A stretch of 35,395 nucleotides of DNA, taken from NCBI GenBank assembly GCA_016735225.1, contig JAERRX010000153.1, forward strand, positions 1 to 35,395. Direction: 5' to 3'. Source of the DNA: Sulfurimonas sp. (lineage in GTDB: Bacteria > Campylobacterota > Campylobacteria > Campylobacterales > Sulfurimonadaceae). A model generated the notes under the pieces. It ran no database searches, was not told where the DNA came from, and worked only from the letters and a program-made list of their open reading frames with translations. This document shows, piece by piece, positions 24,825 to 33,110 of this stretch. The translations under genes were made by a program, and so were the position numbers. How positions within the stretch are numbered: the stretch's first letter is position 1; every line of letters begins with the position of its first letter.

Positions 24825-25328
24825 ATGAAATATTTTCTACTTTTAGTAGTTATGCTAAGCACTACCTCGCTAATGGCAGAAACTGTCATAAGCTCTAAAA
24901 AGGCAAACCCTCTTGAGGAAAAAGTTTCTTCAATAGAAACAGATATTTCTTCAATAGAAACAGATATTTCCAAGTTGCAAACAGTTGTAAGTAGCAACAA
25001 AAAGATACTTAGTAAAGCTTCAGATGTTCGCATCAGTGTGGTTGGGCAAGGAGTTGCTCCAATGAATACCTTTTCACCTGCTCAAGCCTATGCGCTATCA
25101 AAAAGAGCAGCAACTGCAGATGCATATAGACTTATAGCTGAAAAAGTTAAGGGTGTGTATATTGAAGGTCAAGACTTAGTTAAAAATATGATGGTTAAGA
25201 GATCTACAGTTCGTACTTCTGTTCAAGCGATGGTTAGAAATGCTAATGTTGTTGAAACTACTTTTAAAGATGGTTTATGCGAAGTAGAGATGGAAATAGT
25301 TCTATCACATGCACAGTTTGCACAGTAG
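24825..25328 (+). CDS. LPP20-family secreted protein
   Basis: A 167-aa exported protein: signal peptide MKYFLLLVVMLSTTSLMA without a lipobox Cys, a coiled-coil linker containing an exact 21-bp tandem duplication (SSIETDI twice), then an LPP20 domain (VRISVVGQGVAPMNTFSPAQAYALSKRAATADAYRLIAEKVKGVYIEGQD...VEMEIVLSH). LPP20 is a Helicobacter/Campylobacter envelope and flagellar-associated family. Here it heads a run ending in an FlgR-like regulator, which agrees with a flagellar link, though that is inference. Its 3' end overlaps the next ORF by 52 bases. Confidence 0.85.
   Translation: MKYFLLLVVMLSTTSLMAETVISSKKANPLEEKVSSIETDISSIETDISKLQTVVSSNKKILSKASDVRISVVGQGVAPMNTFSPAQAYALSKRAATADAYRLIAEKVKGVYIEGQDLVKNMMVKRSTVRTSVQAMVRNANVVETTFKDGLCEVEMEIVLSHAQFAQ
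24925..24966 (+). repeat. Exact 21-bp tandem duplication
   Basis: TTTCTTCAATAGAAACAGATA occurs twice back to back inside the LPP20-family gene, adding one heptad to its coiled-coil linker. The exact identity suggests a recent slippage event. Confidence 0.9.
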
Positions 25329-25696
25329 TCTTACTTATACTACTTAACTCTTTAGCCCTTAATGCTAAAGAGTTTCTTATATCTTATAGGTATATAGTAA
25401 GAGATGCTATACTTTATAATGAAAAACTATCTATATCTGCATCTATGAAAAAATGTCAAGGGAAACCCTACAATCCTCTAATTTTGCCTAGTTATGGCGA
25501 TGATAATATTCAACTTACAATAGAAAAAAATTTTGAAACTTTCTTAGACTATATATATAAACTAGGACTAGATGTAAGACATAGTAGTCTCACTAAAAAT
25601 GCTCAAAATAGTTCTACTACCATACTTACTCTTAAAACAACTTGCTTCAAAGTCGATATTAATGAAAATTTTGCTAAAATTGCACCTTTAAAATAA
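25277..25696 (+). CDS. Small exported protein, unknown function
   Basis: A 139-aa ORF between the LPP20 gene and the response regulator. The N-terminus reads MRSRDGNSSITCTVCTVVLLILLNSLALNA-KEF, a basic start plus hydrophobic core plus ALNA, so a signal peptide is likely. The mature part keeps two Cys (KKCQGKPYNP and TTCFKVDINE) that could form a disulphide in the periplasm. The only in-frame start before the hydrophobic core is the ATG at 25277, which lies 52 bases inside the LPP20 gene. I do not recognise a family. Thirteen bases separate it from the regulator gene. Confidence 0.6.
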   Translation: MRSRDGNSSITCTVCTVVLLILLNSLALNAKEFLISYRYIVRDAILYNEKLSISASMKKCQGKPYNPLILPSYGDDNIQLTIEKNFETFLDYIYKLGLDVRHSSLTKNAQNSSTTILTLKTTCFKVDINENFAKIAPLK

Positions 25697-25709
25697 GGAA
25701 AGCAAAGTC

Positions 25710-26852
25710 GTGAAAATTGCAATAGTTGAAGACGATATAAATATGAGAAAATCTCTTGAAATCGCTATGAGTGACTATAAAGAGTTTGATGTCCTAACAT
25801 TTAAAAACCCCATAGATGCCTTAAAAAAACTTGATGATAGTTTTGATCTGATAATCACAGATATAAATATGCCTAAAATGGACGGAATAGAGTTTATAAA
25901 AGAGCTAGATGGTAGATATGAAGTCATCATAATGACAGGAAATGCAACACTCACAAGAGCCATCGAGTCAATACAACTAGGTGTAAAAGACTTTTTGCTT
26001 AAACCTTTTGATGTTGATGACTTAGTATCAGCCATAAAAAGAGAAGCTAAGATACAAAAAGTGCAAAAGTCTGTTACTAAAGCATCTAAAAAAACAGATG
26101 GGTTTTTAGGAACATCTGAGGCACTAACTAAAGTTATAAAGATCGCAGATAAGGCTTGCAAAACAGATGCTAGCATACTTCTTTTAGGTCAAAGTGGAGT
26201 AGGAAAAGAGGTTTTTGCTTCATATATACATAAAAATTCACCAAGAGCAAAAAAACCTTTTATCGCTATAAATATGGCAGCAATTCCTGAAAACCTCATA
26301 GAAAGTGAGCTGTTTGGCTTTGAAAAAGGTGCTTTTACAGATGCAAGTGAAGCAAAGGCTGGACAGTTTGAACTAGCAAATGGTGGAACACTTTTTTTAG
26401 ATGAGATAGCAGAGATGCCTTATGGTGTTCAAGCAAAACTTCTTAGAGCCTTGCAAGAAAAAGAGATACGAAGACTAGGTTCTTCTAAGAGCATAAAGAT
26501 AGATATCAGAGTCGTTTCTGCTACAAATGCAGATATTTTAGAAAAGATTGACAAGGGAGAGTTTAGAGAAGACTTGTATTATCGGCTAAATACAATTCCC
26601 ATAAATATTCCACCACTAAAACAAAGAAAAGATGAGATTTTACAGATCGCAGATGCTATGAGTGAGATCAACTCTAAAAAGTATGGCTTTGAGTCAAAAA
26701 CTTTTAGTAAAGAAGCAAAAGAACTACTCTTATCATACGACTGGCCAGGAAATATACGAGAGCTTATTTCAGTAGTTGAAAGAGCGGTGATATTGAGCGA
26801 AGCACAAGAAATTTCAGCAGATGAACTTTTTTTGCAAAATAAAATAAAATAA
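25710..26852 (+). CDS. flgR: Sigma-54-dependent response regulator without DNA-binding domain (FlgR-like)
   Basis: A 380-aa NtrC-type activator. The receiver domain (1-115) has acidic residues EDD, phospho-acceptor Asp in IITDINMPKMDG, and Lys in LLKPFD. The sigma-54 AAA domain (about 130-370) has Walker A LLGQSGVGKE, the sigma-54-contacting loop ELFGFEKGAFTDA, and Walker B GGTLFLDEIAEM. It ends just after the AAA+ C-terminal helices, with no Fis-type HTH. That is the hallmark of FlgR of Helicobacter and Campylobacter, which activates sigma-54 flagellar genes from solution. The start is GTG with AAGGAAAG eight bases upstream. The FlgS kinase gene is not in the window. Confidence 0.85.
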   Translation: MKIAIVEDDINMRKSLEIAMSDYKEFDVLTFKNPIDALKKLDDSFDLIITDINMPKMDGIEFIKELDGRYEVIIMTGNATLTRAIESIQLGVKDFLLKPFDVDDLVSAIKREAKIQKVQKSVTKASKKTDGFLGTSEALTKVIKIADKACKTDASILLLGQSGVGKEVFASYIHKNSPRAKKPFIAINMAAIPENLIESELFGFEKGAFTDASEAKAGQFELANGGTLFLDEIAEMPYGVQAKLLRALQEKEIRRLGSSKSIKIDIRVVSATNADILEKIDKGEFREDLYYRLNTIPINIPPLKQRKDEILQIADAMSEINSKKYGFESKTFSKEAKELLLSYDWPGNIRELISVVERAVILSEAQEISADELFLQNKIK

Positions 26853-26876
26853 AATAACATAAAACAAGGAAAAAAT

Positions 26877-27911
26877 ATGTCAAAAAAATATAATTTAGCA
26901 ATAGTTGGTGCCAATGGTGCAGTAGGTGAAGAGATACTAAGAGTTTTACAAGAAATCGATTTTCCATTAAACAACTTAATCCCTCTTGCAAGTAAAAGAA
27001 GTGCTGGAAATACAGTTTTATTTCATGGAAAAGATATAGTTATAAAAGAATTAACAAACGAAGTTTTTGAACAAGAAAACATCGAGATAGCTCTTTTTAG
27101 TGCTGGTGGAAGTGTTACAGAGGCGTTTGCTCCTGCTGCTATAAGAGCTGGGACAGTTGTTATAGACAATACTTCACATTTTAGAATGGACAAAAATGTC
27201 CCCCTAGTAGTTCCAGAGGTCAATCCTGAGGATATCTCTTTGTGGAGAAAAACAGGAATCATCTCTAACCCTAACTGCTCAACTATCCAAATGGTTCAAG
27301 CACTAAAGCCTTTAGATGAAGCTTATGACCTCATAAGAGTAGATGTCAGTACTTATCAAGCAACTTCTGGTGGTGGAAAAACAGCGATGGAAGAGCTAGT
27401 AACTCAGATGCAAGACTTCTTTTCTTTTAAACTAGAAGATGCAGAGCATAAAGCCTTTCCTCATCAAATAGCTCTAAATGTCATACCTCAAATCGATGTT
27501 TTTATGGAAAATGGCTACACAAAAGAAGAGATGAAAATGGTAAATGAAACAAGTAAAATAATGCACAAAGATATAGAAGTAAGTGCAACTTGTGTTCGTG
27601 TTCCAACACTTCGTGGTCATGCAGAATCTTTAACACTAACTTTTGGCTCTGATGTAGATGCTAACGAAGCAAGAGAGGTTTTAGCAAAAGCTCCAAACAT
27701 TGTTATACTAGATAAACCAGAAGAAAGTTTATATCCTATGCCTGCAACTTGTATAGATATGAACGAGACTTTTGTTGGTCGTGTTAGAAATGATCCATAC
27801 AGAAAAAATATGCTTCATCTGTTTATAGTTGCAGACAACCTTAGAGTAGGAGCAGCAACAAATGCTGTTAGAATTGCTCAAAAATGGGTAGAGATGGAAG
27901 GCGAAAAATAA
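26877..27911 (+). CDS. asd: Aspartate-semialdehyde dehydrogenase
   Basis: Makes aspartate semialdehyde from aspartyl phosphate with NADPH, for lysine/diaminopimelate, threonine and methionine synthesis. The 344-aa protein has the N-terminal nucleotide-binding turn IVGANGAVGEEILRVL, catalytic Cys in ISNPNCSTIQMV, the glycine run TSGGGKTAMEEL, and the C-terminal substrate-binding RVPTLRGHAESL with catalytic His. It follows the FlgR-like gene by 24 bases with an AAGGAAAAA site, and a shared transcript is possible. Confidence 0.96.
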   Translation: MSKKYNLAIVGANGAVGEEILRVLQEIDFPLNNLIPLASKRSAGNTVLFHGKDIVIKELTNEVFEQENIEIALFSAGGSVTEAFAPAAIRAGTVVIDNTSHFRMDKNVPLVVPEVNPEDISLWRKTGIISNPNCSTIQMVQALKPLDEAYDLIRVDVSTYQATSGGGKTAMEELVTQMQDFFSFKLEDAEHKAFPHQIALNVIPQIDVFMENGYTKEEMKMVNETSKIMHKDIEVSATCVRVPTLRGHAESLTLTFGSDVDANEAREVLAKAPNIVILDKPEESLYPMPATCIDMNETFVGRVRNDPYRKNMLHLFIVADNLRVGAATNAVRIAQKWVEMEGEK

Positions 27912-27998
27912 CAATGTTTTATAGAAGTTATTTTATATGTTAAAAGTGAGTAAATAGTGATAGATGCAAGAACCAATTTTAATTTAGGGAGGCACTAA

Positions 27999-29036
27999 AT
28001 GCCTAGTCGTAAAATATTCGTAGATGCTTGTTTGGGCAAAGAAACTCCATATACTCCAGTTTGGATGATGAGACAAGCGGGTCGTTACTTACCAGAGTAT
28101 ATGGCGATAAGAGCGGAGGCTGGAGACTTTTTAAACCTTTGTCACAACCCTAAAAAAGCTTGTGAAGTTACACTTCAACCTATCGATATTGTGGGTGTAG
28201 ATGCTGCTATACTATTTAGTGATATTCTCGTAGTTCCTGATGAGATGGGAATGGACTTGAGCTTTGTAAAGGGTGAGGGTCCTAAGTTTAGCGACCCCAT
28301 CAAAACTGAGGCTGATTTAGACAGGCTTATAGGTGGTGATGAGGCAGCCAGTAAACTTAGCTATGTTTTTGAGACTATAAAACTTATAAAAAAAGAGTTA
28401 AGTGAAGATATTGCACTCATAGGTTTTACAGGCTCACCTTGGACTCTAGCAACATATATGATAGAGGGAGAGGGTACAAAAACTTATAATATTTGTAAGA
28501 AAATGATCTACACTAACCCTACTCTACTACATAATATCCTTGCAAAAGTCACAGAAGTTGTAAAGCTATATATGGAAAAACAGATACAATCAGGCATCGA
28601 TGTAGTACAGATATTTGACTCTTGGGCAGCGGCGATAGAGCCTTCAATGTATGATGAGTTTTCTTGGAAATATATGCTAGAAATTGCTGAGTATTTAAAA
28701 GAAAAATATCCTCATATACCTATAATTATCTTTCCAAAAGGCATACCTTCATTTTTAGATAAAGTTTATGGTAATTTTGATGTATTTGGTGTTGATTGGT
28801 CAACTCCTATGGAGTTGGCAAAGGAAAAACTTGGAGACAAGTATGTCCTTCAGGGAAATATGGAACCATGTAGGCTCTACTCAAAAGAGATGACAACAAA
28901 AAGTGTACAAGATATACAAGAGATCATGGGAACTTCAAGGCATATATTTAACTTAGGACATGGAATACTTCCAGATGTACCAGTAGAAAATGCCATACAC
29001 TTTGTCAAAGAGTGTCAAAGAGTTAGTAAAAAGTAG
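27999..29036 (+). CDS. hemE: Uroporphyrinogen decarboxylase
   Basis: Decarboxylates uroporphyrinogen III to coproporphyrinogen III in haem synthesis. The 345-aa protein has the signature start [16 protein letters not shown], the catalytic Asp region [35 protein letters not shown], and the C-terminal [22 protein letters not shown] lies seven bases before the ATG. The radical SAM gene follows five bases after the stop, so the two are co-transcribed. The enzyme needs no cofactor. Confidence 0.97.
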   Translation: MPSRKIFVDACLGKETPYTPVWMMRQAGRYLPEYMAIRAEAGDFLNLCHNPKKACEVTLQPIDIVGVDAAILFSDILVVPDEMGMDLSFVKGEGPKFSDPIKTEADLDRLIGGDEAASKLSYVFETIKLIKKELSEDIALIGFTGSPWTLATYMIEGEGTKTYNICKKMIYTNPTLLHNILAKVTEVVKLYMEKQIQSGIDVVQIFDSWAAAIEPSMYDEFSWKYMLEIAEYLKEKYPHIPIIIFPKGIPSFLDKVYGNFDVFGVDWSTPMELAKEKLGDKYVLQGNMEPCRLYSKEMTTKSVQDIQEIMGTSRHIFNLGHGILPDVPVENAIHFVKECQRVSKK

Positions 29037-29041
29037 CATAG

Positions 29042-29974
29042 ATGCAGACAATTTTTGGTCCTATAAACTCAAGAAGGTTCGGCACCTCTTTGGGTATAGA
29101 CCTCTCCCCTGCCCTTAAACAGTGCAACTTTGACTGTCTATACTGTGAACTAGCACCAACCTCAACAGTAGATGCACAGACCCATAGTGTCTTGCCTAAA
29201 CAGATCATAAGTGATCTAAAACAACACTTAGACTCTAAGATAGATGTGATAACTATAACAGCCAATGGAGAACCAACACTCTATCCTCACCTACTTGAGC
29301 TAATAGATAGCATAGATGCTATAAAGAAAAACACTCAAACACTCATACTCACAAACAGTGCAACACTTGTAGATGCAAAAGTCTTTAAAACACTTTTAAA
29401 ACTAGACCAAGTTAAACTATCACTAGATGCGATAAGCGATGATGTTTTTAAAAAAATAGACAGACCTCATAAAAACATAGATATAAAAGATATTATAAAA
29501 AAAGTACAAGAGTTTAGCCAAGTTTTTAAGGGCAAGCTTTTTATTGAGATACTATTTGTTCACGGCTTAAACGACACAAAAGAGGAGATACAAAAGCTAA
29601 ACGATACCTTAGTAAATATCAAAGCTTCTAGGGTTGATATAGGAACCATAGACAGACCTCCAGCTTATCCTGTAGTTGGCTTAAGCTATAAAGAGCTACA
29701 TGAGATCTCACTGCTCTTTGATAGCTCAATCCCTATACATATAGCATCAAGAGTTCATGCAGAACCTAACAATAGCACATATAGCGATAAAGATATTTTA
29801 AATACCCTAGACAAAAGACCACTCACGATGCAAGACATAAACTTACTCTTTGATGAGGGAAGTAAAAAACGGCTAAACTCACTCATAAAAAACTCTAAAA
29901 TAGTAAAAAAAGTAGTTGGAAATTTAGAATTTTTCATACCAGACACAAATCTTAAAAGAAAACTTCAAAAGTAG
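29042..29974 (+). CDS. Radical SAM protein (COG0731-like)
   Basis: A 310-aa radical SAM enzyme with the [4Fe-4S] motif CNFDCLYCE (CX3CX2C) at about residues 28-35. It is preceded by FGPINSRRFGTSLGIDLSP, which is typical of the COG0731 group annotated as wyosine-type or Fe-S oxidoreductases. Further SAM-binding elements are ITANGEPTLYPHLLELI (GEP motif) and LILTNSATL. The C-terminal ~60 residues (RPLTMQDINLLFDEGSKKRLNSLIKNSKIVKKVVGNLEFFIP) resemble a small winged helix. The substrate is unknown; bacteria lack wyosine, so that label should not be taken literally. Confidence 0.85.
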   Translation: MQTIFGPINSRRFGTSLGIDLSPALKQCNFDCLYCELAPTSTVDAQTHSVLPKQIISDLKQHLDSKIDVITITANGEPTLYPHLLELIDSIDAIKKNTQTLILTNSATLVDAKVFKTLLKLDQVKLSLDAISDDVFKKIDRPHKNIDIKDIIKKVQEFSQVFKGKLFIEILFVHGLNDTKEEIQKLNDTLVNIKASRVDIGTIDRPPAYPVVGLSYKELHEISLLFDSSIPIHIASRVHAEPNNSTYSDKDILNTLDKRPLTMQDINLLFDEGSKKRLNSLIKNSKIVKKVVGNLEFFIPDTNLKRKLQK

Positions 29975-29984
29975 CTTAAAAACC

Positions 29985-30013
29985 TTGACTTTTACTCATC
30001 TCTTAAGTATAAT
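29985..30013 (+). promoter_or_regulatory. Promoter of tRNA-Asn
   Basis: TTGACT and TATAAT are separated by exactly 17 bases, ending 16 bases before the mature tRNA. This is close to the sigma-70 consensus and the strongest promoter I see in the window. Confidence 0.75.
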
Positions 30014-30029
30014 TTCGGCTCATTAATAA

Positions 30030-30104
<75 letters not shown>

Positions 30105-30123
30105 TACTTAAGCCCCCCCAAAT

Positions 30124-30164
30124 AAACTTTAAAACACTTTCGGTTTTACTACACTAAAGTTTTT
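30124..30164 (+). terminator. Possible nested hairpin after tRNA-Asn
   Basis: AAACTTTA and TAAAGTTT enclose a second small stem (AAAAC/GTTTT), and the outer arm runs into a short T-tract. It could terminate the tRNA transcript. The stem is AT-rich and contains an internal loop, so the call is tentative. Confidence 0.35.
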
Positions 30165-30263
30165 GTCTCATTATTTTGGTAAAATCAAAGATTTGATAAA
30201 TGTTATATTTTAACAAGAACAATTATTGTAAAATATTCATTAAATATCTATATTGGAAGATAA

Positions 30264-33110
30264 ATGATAAAAAAATCATACATACCTGGTCAAAGAGTAA
30301 TTATTCGTGATGCACAATGGACAATACGAAAAGTTGAGATTTTAGCTGATGATGGATATGAATTAACTTGTGATGGTTTCTCTAGCTTCATTAAAGGTAA
30401 AGAGGCTATTTTTCTCACTACTTATGAGAGTAATATCCAAATTATAGACCCCAAAGAAACAAAACTCATCATAGATAAATCTAGTAACTTTACAAGGTCT
30501 CTACTTTACATGGAGTCACTACTAAAAGATGTAGTACCAACTGACAACAAAATTCATAGAGCTTCCAAAGCAGCAATAGATACTGTTCCCTACCAGTTTG
30601 AACCAGCACTACAAGCACTAAATCAACCACGACAAAGAATACTTATGGCAGATGCTGTTGGTCTTGGTAAAACTATTGAGGCAGGTATCCTTGCAACTGA
30701 ACTTATTAAAAGAGGTAAAGGTAAGCGTATTCTTGTTCTAGCTGTTAAAAGTATGCTAACTCAGTTTCAAAAAGAGTTTTGGAACCGTTTTTCTATTCCT
30801 CTTACTAGGTTAGATTCTCAAGGTATTGCTAGAGTAAGAAATAAAATCCCTGCAAATATGAATCCATTTTTTTACTACGATAGATCTATCATCTCTATAG
30901 ATACCTTAAAGCAAGAAGCACTTTACCGTTCATACATAGAAGAGTCTTACTGGGATATTATCATCATTGATGAAGCTCACAATGTTGCAGATAGAAATAG
31001 TGGCTCTCAAAAATCCAAACTAGCAAAACTAATAGCTTCAAGATGCGATACTCTGATGATGCTCTCCGCAACTCCACACGATGGTAAAGCTCAAAGTTTT
31101 GCATCTCTTTTAAATATGCTTGACCCTACCGCTATTGCAAACCCTAAAGATTATGACAGAGCTGATTTTGAAGATAAAAAGCTAGTGATAAGAAGATTTA
31201 AAAAAGATATTGCAGATCAAGTGAGTGATGAGTTTAAAACAAGAGAAGTTTTCACCATAGACTCTAAGGCAAGCACACAAGAAGAAGCAGTATTTGAATA
31301 TATCTCAAACATAAGTTTTCAGTCAATAGATAACAAAAAAAGAGAAGCAAGTGAACTCTTTAAAACCACACTCACCAAATCACTCCTCTCCTCCCCTATA
31401 GCTTGCATAGAGTCTATAAAAAACAGAATTAAAAAAGTAGAAGAAGTAGAAGAAGATTACTCTAATGACATAGATACTCTTAGTCTTTTACTTGATAAGC
31501 TAGAAGATATAGATGAGTCTAGCTTTTCAAAATACAACAAGCTACTTGAACTGATCCAAAAGCAGATGAAGTGGAAAAAACTCCCAAACGATAGAATAGT
31601 TATCTTCACAGAGCGTATCAAAACACTAGAGTTTTTAAAAGAGCATCTTCAAAAAGACCTAAAACTAAAAGATGATGCCATAGTAACTATGACAGGTTCT
31701 ACAATGAGCGATATAGATATAAACAAAGTAGTAGAAGATTTCGGTCAAGAAAACTCCAAAGTAAGGCTTCTCATAGCTACAGATGTAGCAAGTGAGGGGA
31801 TCAACTTGCACTATCTATCTCACAGACTTATCCACTTTGATATTCCATGGTCACTTATGACTTTCCAACAGAGAAATGGTCGTGTAGATAGATATGGTCA
31901 AGAACAAAACCCTGAGATCTATTATATGCAAACACTCTCTCAAGATACAGAGTTCAAAGGCGACAATAGAATCTTAGAAATCCTTATACAAAAAGAGAAA
32001 CAAGCCTATCAAAATATTGGCGATCCATGTGCTTTTTTTAATCTATACAATGAAAAAGAGGAAGAAAATATAGTAGCCCAAGCTATGAATAGCGGTAAAG
32101 ATGCCGATGAGTTTTCTCAAGAACTGGATGAAAATGCCAAAGAGGTTGAATTTGACTGGTTATCAAGTCTCAATGAAACACAAGATGATGAAAAGCCCTC
32201 TGTGTATGATAGCATCGTAAAATCAAGTTCATTTTATGAAGATGACCTAAAGTATGCCTCAAATGCTCTTCGTTTTTTACAAGAATCAAACAAGATAGGT
32301 TCAGGATTTAAAGCCAATGATATTAGATTTGAAGATGATCGCATTGAGATACATGCAAGTGACTTAGAAGATTTAAAGTATAGGTTTAAGATGCTACCTC
32401 GTGAGGTTATTCCTAAAGACTGGCACTTTAAGCTTACAAATGATTTGAAGATTATAAACCAAGAGATTAAAAACTCCAGAAAAGATGAATCGGCATGGTC
32501 AAATATTCACTACCTTTGGGAACAGCATCCACTCCTAGAATGGATAAAAGACAAGCTTTTGAGTAACTTTGACAGACTTCAAGCACCAGTACTAAAGCTA
32601 AATACATTAGCCAATGATCAACTCATATATATCATAAGCGGACTCATTCCAAATAAAAAAGCACAACCAGTGATTAACCAATGGATAGGTGTAGAGTTTA
32701 AAAACAACCAGTTTAAATCAATCCTTACTTTAGAAGAAGTGTTTGAGCAAACACAGATAGCTTCTAAACAGTTTCCAAACAGTGCAACAGATTATGACCT
32801 GTCAGCTGTGCAAAATAATCTAAGTGTAGCTATAAAAGAGTCTATTAAACATATTCAAAAACAAAGAGATAAGTTTGAGACAAACCTTATTACAAAGTTT
32901 CTTGAGTATGAAGAGGAGTTAAACAGACTAAAAGAGAGGCACTTAGGGCAGTTAAAACTTGAGTTTAACCAAGAGTCAAAGAGACTTGAAAAACAAAGAG
33001 AAGTAGAGAAGATATTTAAAGATTACCACCAATGGATAAAGGATTCTATGGAGATAGAGAGTGAACCGTTTATACAGGTAATAGCAGTTTTAAAAGGGAG
33101 TGAGTCATGA
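30264..33110 (+). CDS. drmD: SNF2-family helicase, DISARM DrmD-like
   Basis: A 948-aa superfamily 2 ATPase. The N-terminus (PGQRVIIRDAQWTIRKVEILADDGYELTC) is a small beta domain as in DrmD/RapA-like proteins. Walker A MADAVGLGKTIEAGI is at about 127, the DEAH box IIIIDEAHNVADR at about 235, and motif III LSATPHDGKAQSFASLLNMLDP follows. In the second RecA domain are LLIATDVASEGINLHYLSHRLIHFD and QQRNGRVDRYGQ (about 535). The C-terminal third is charged and partly coiled coil. GGAAG precedes the ATG. Its stop overlaps the start of an Eco57I-like adenine methylase (ATGA), the pair expected at the head of class 1 DISARM. Alternatives are a lone RapA-like helicase or another SNF2-methylase defence system. 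drmABC lie beyond the window. Confidence 0.78.
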   Translation: MIKKSYIPGQRVIIRDAQWTIRKVEILADDGYELTCDGFSSFIKGKEAIFLTTYESNIQIIDPKETKLIIDKSSNFTRSLLYMESLLKDVVPTDNKIHRASKAAIDTVPYQFEPALQALNQPRQRILMADAVGLGKTIEAGILATELIKRGKGKRILVLAVKSMLTQFQKEFWNRFSIPLTRLDSQGIARVRNKIPANMNPFFYYDRSIISIDTLKQEALYRSYIEESYWDIIIIDEAHNVADRNSGSQKSKLAKLIASRCDTLMMLSATPHDGKAQSFASLLNMLDPTAIANPKDYDRADFEDKKLVIRRFKKDIADQVSDEFKTREVFTIDSKASTQEEAVFEYISNISFQSIDNKKREASELFKTTLTKSLLSSPIACIESIKNRIKKVEEVEEDYSNDIDTLSLLLDKLEDIDESSFSKYNKLLELIQKQMKWKKLPNDRIVIFTERIKTLEFLKEHLQKDLKLKDDAIVTMTGSTMSDIDINKVVEDFGQENSKVRLLIATDVASEGINLHYLSHRLIHFDIPWSLMTFQQRNGRVDRYGQEQNPEIYYMQTLSQDTEFKGDNRILEILIQKEKQAYQNIGDPCAFFNLYNEKEEENIVAQAMNSGKDADEFSQELDENAKEVEFDWLSSLNETQDDEKPSVYDSIVKSSSFYEDDLKYASNALRFLQESNKIGSGFKANDIRFEDDRIEIHASDLEDLKYRFKMLPREVIPKDWHFKLTNDLKIINQEIKNSRKDESAWSNIHYLWEQHPLLEWIKDKLLSNFDRLQAPVLKLNTLANDQLIYIISGLIPNKKAQPVINQWIGVEFKNNQFKSILTLEEVFEQTQIASKQFPNSATDYDLSAVQNNLSVAIKESIKHIQKQRDKFETNLITKFLEYEEELNRLKERHLGQLKLEFNQESKRLEKQREVEKIFKDYHQWIKDSMEIESEPFIQVIAVLKGSES

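Noticed and set aside
24244-25033. Minus-strand ORFs opposite gyrA and the LPP20 gene
   Set aside because: Composition mirrors the real genes, with no motifs or start sites.
30105-30263. Integrase or duplicated tRNA end after tRNA-Asn
   Set aside because: Neither is present in the window, so an integrated element is only a suggestion from context.
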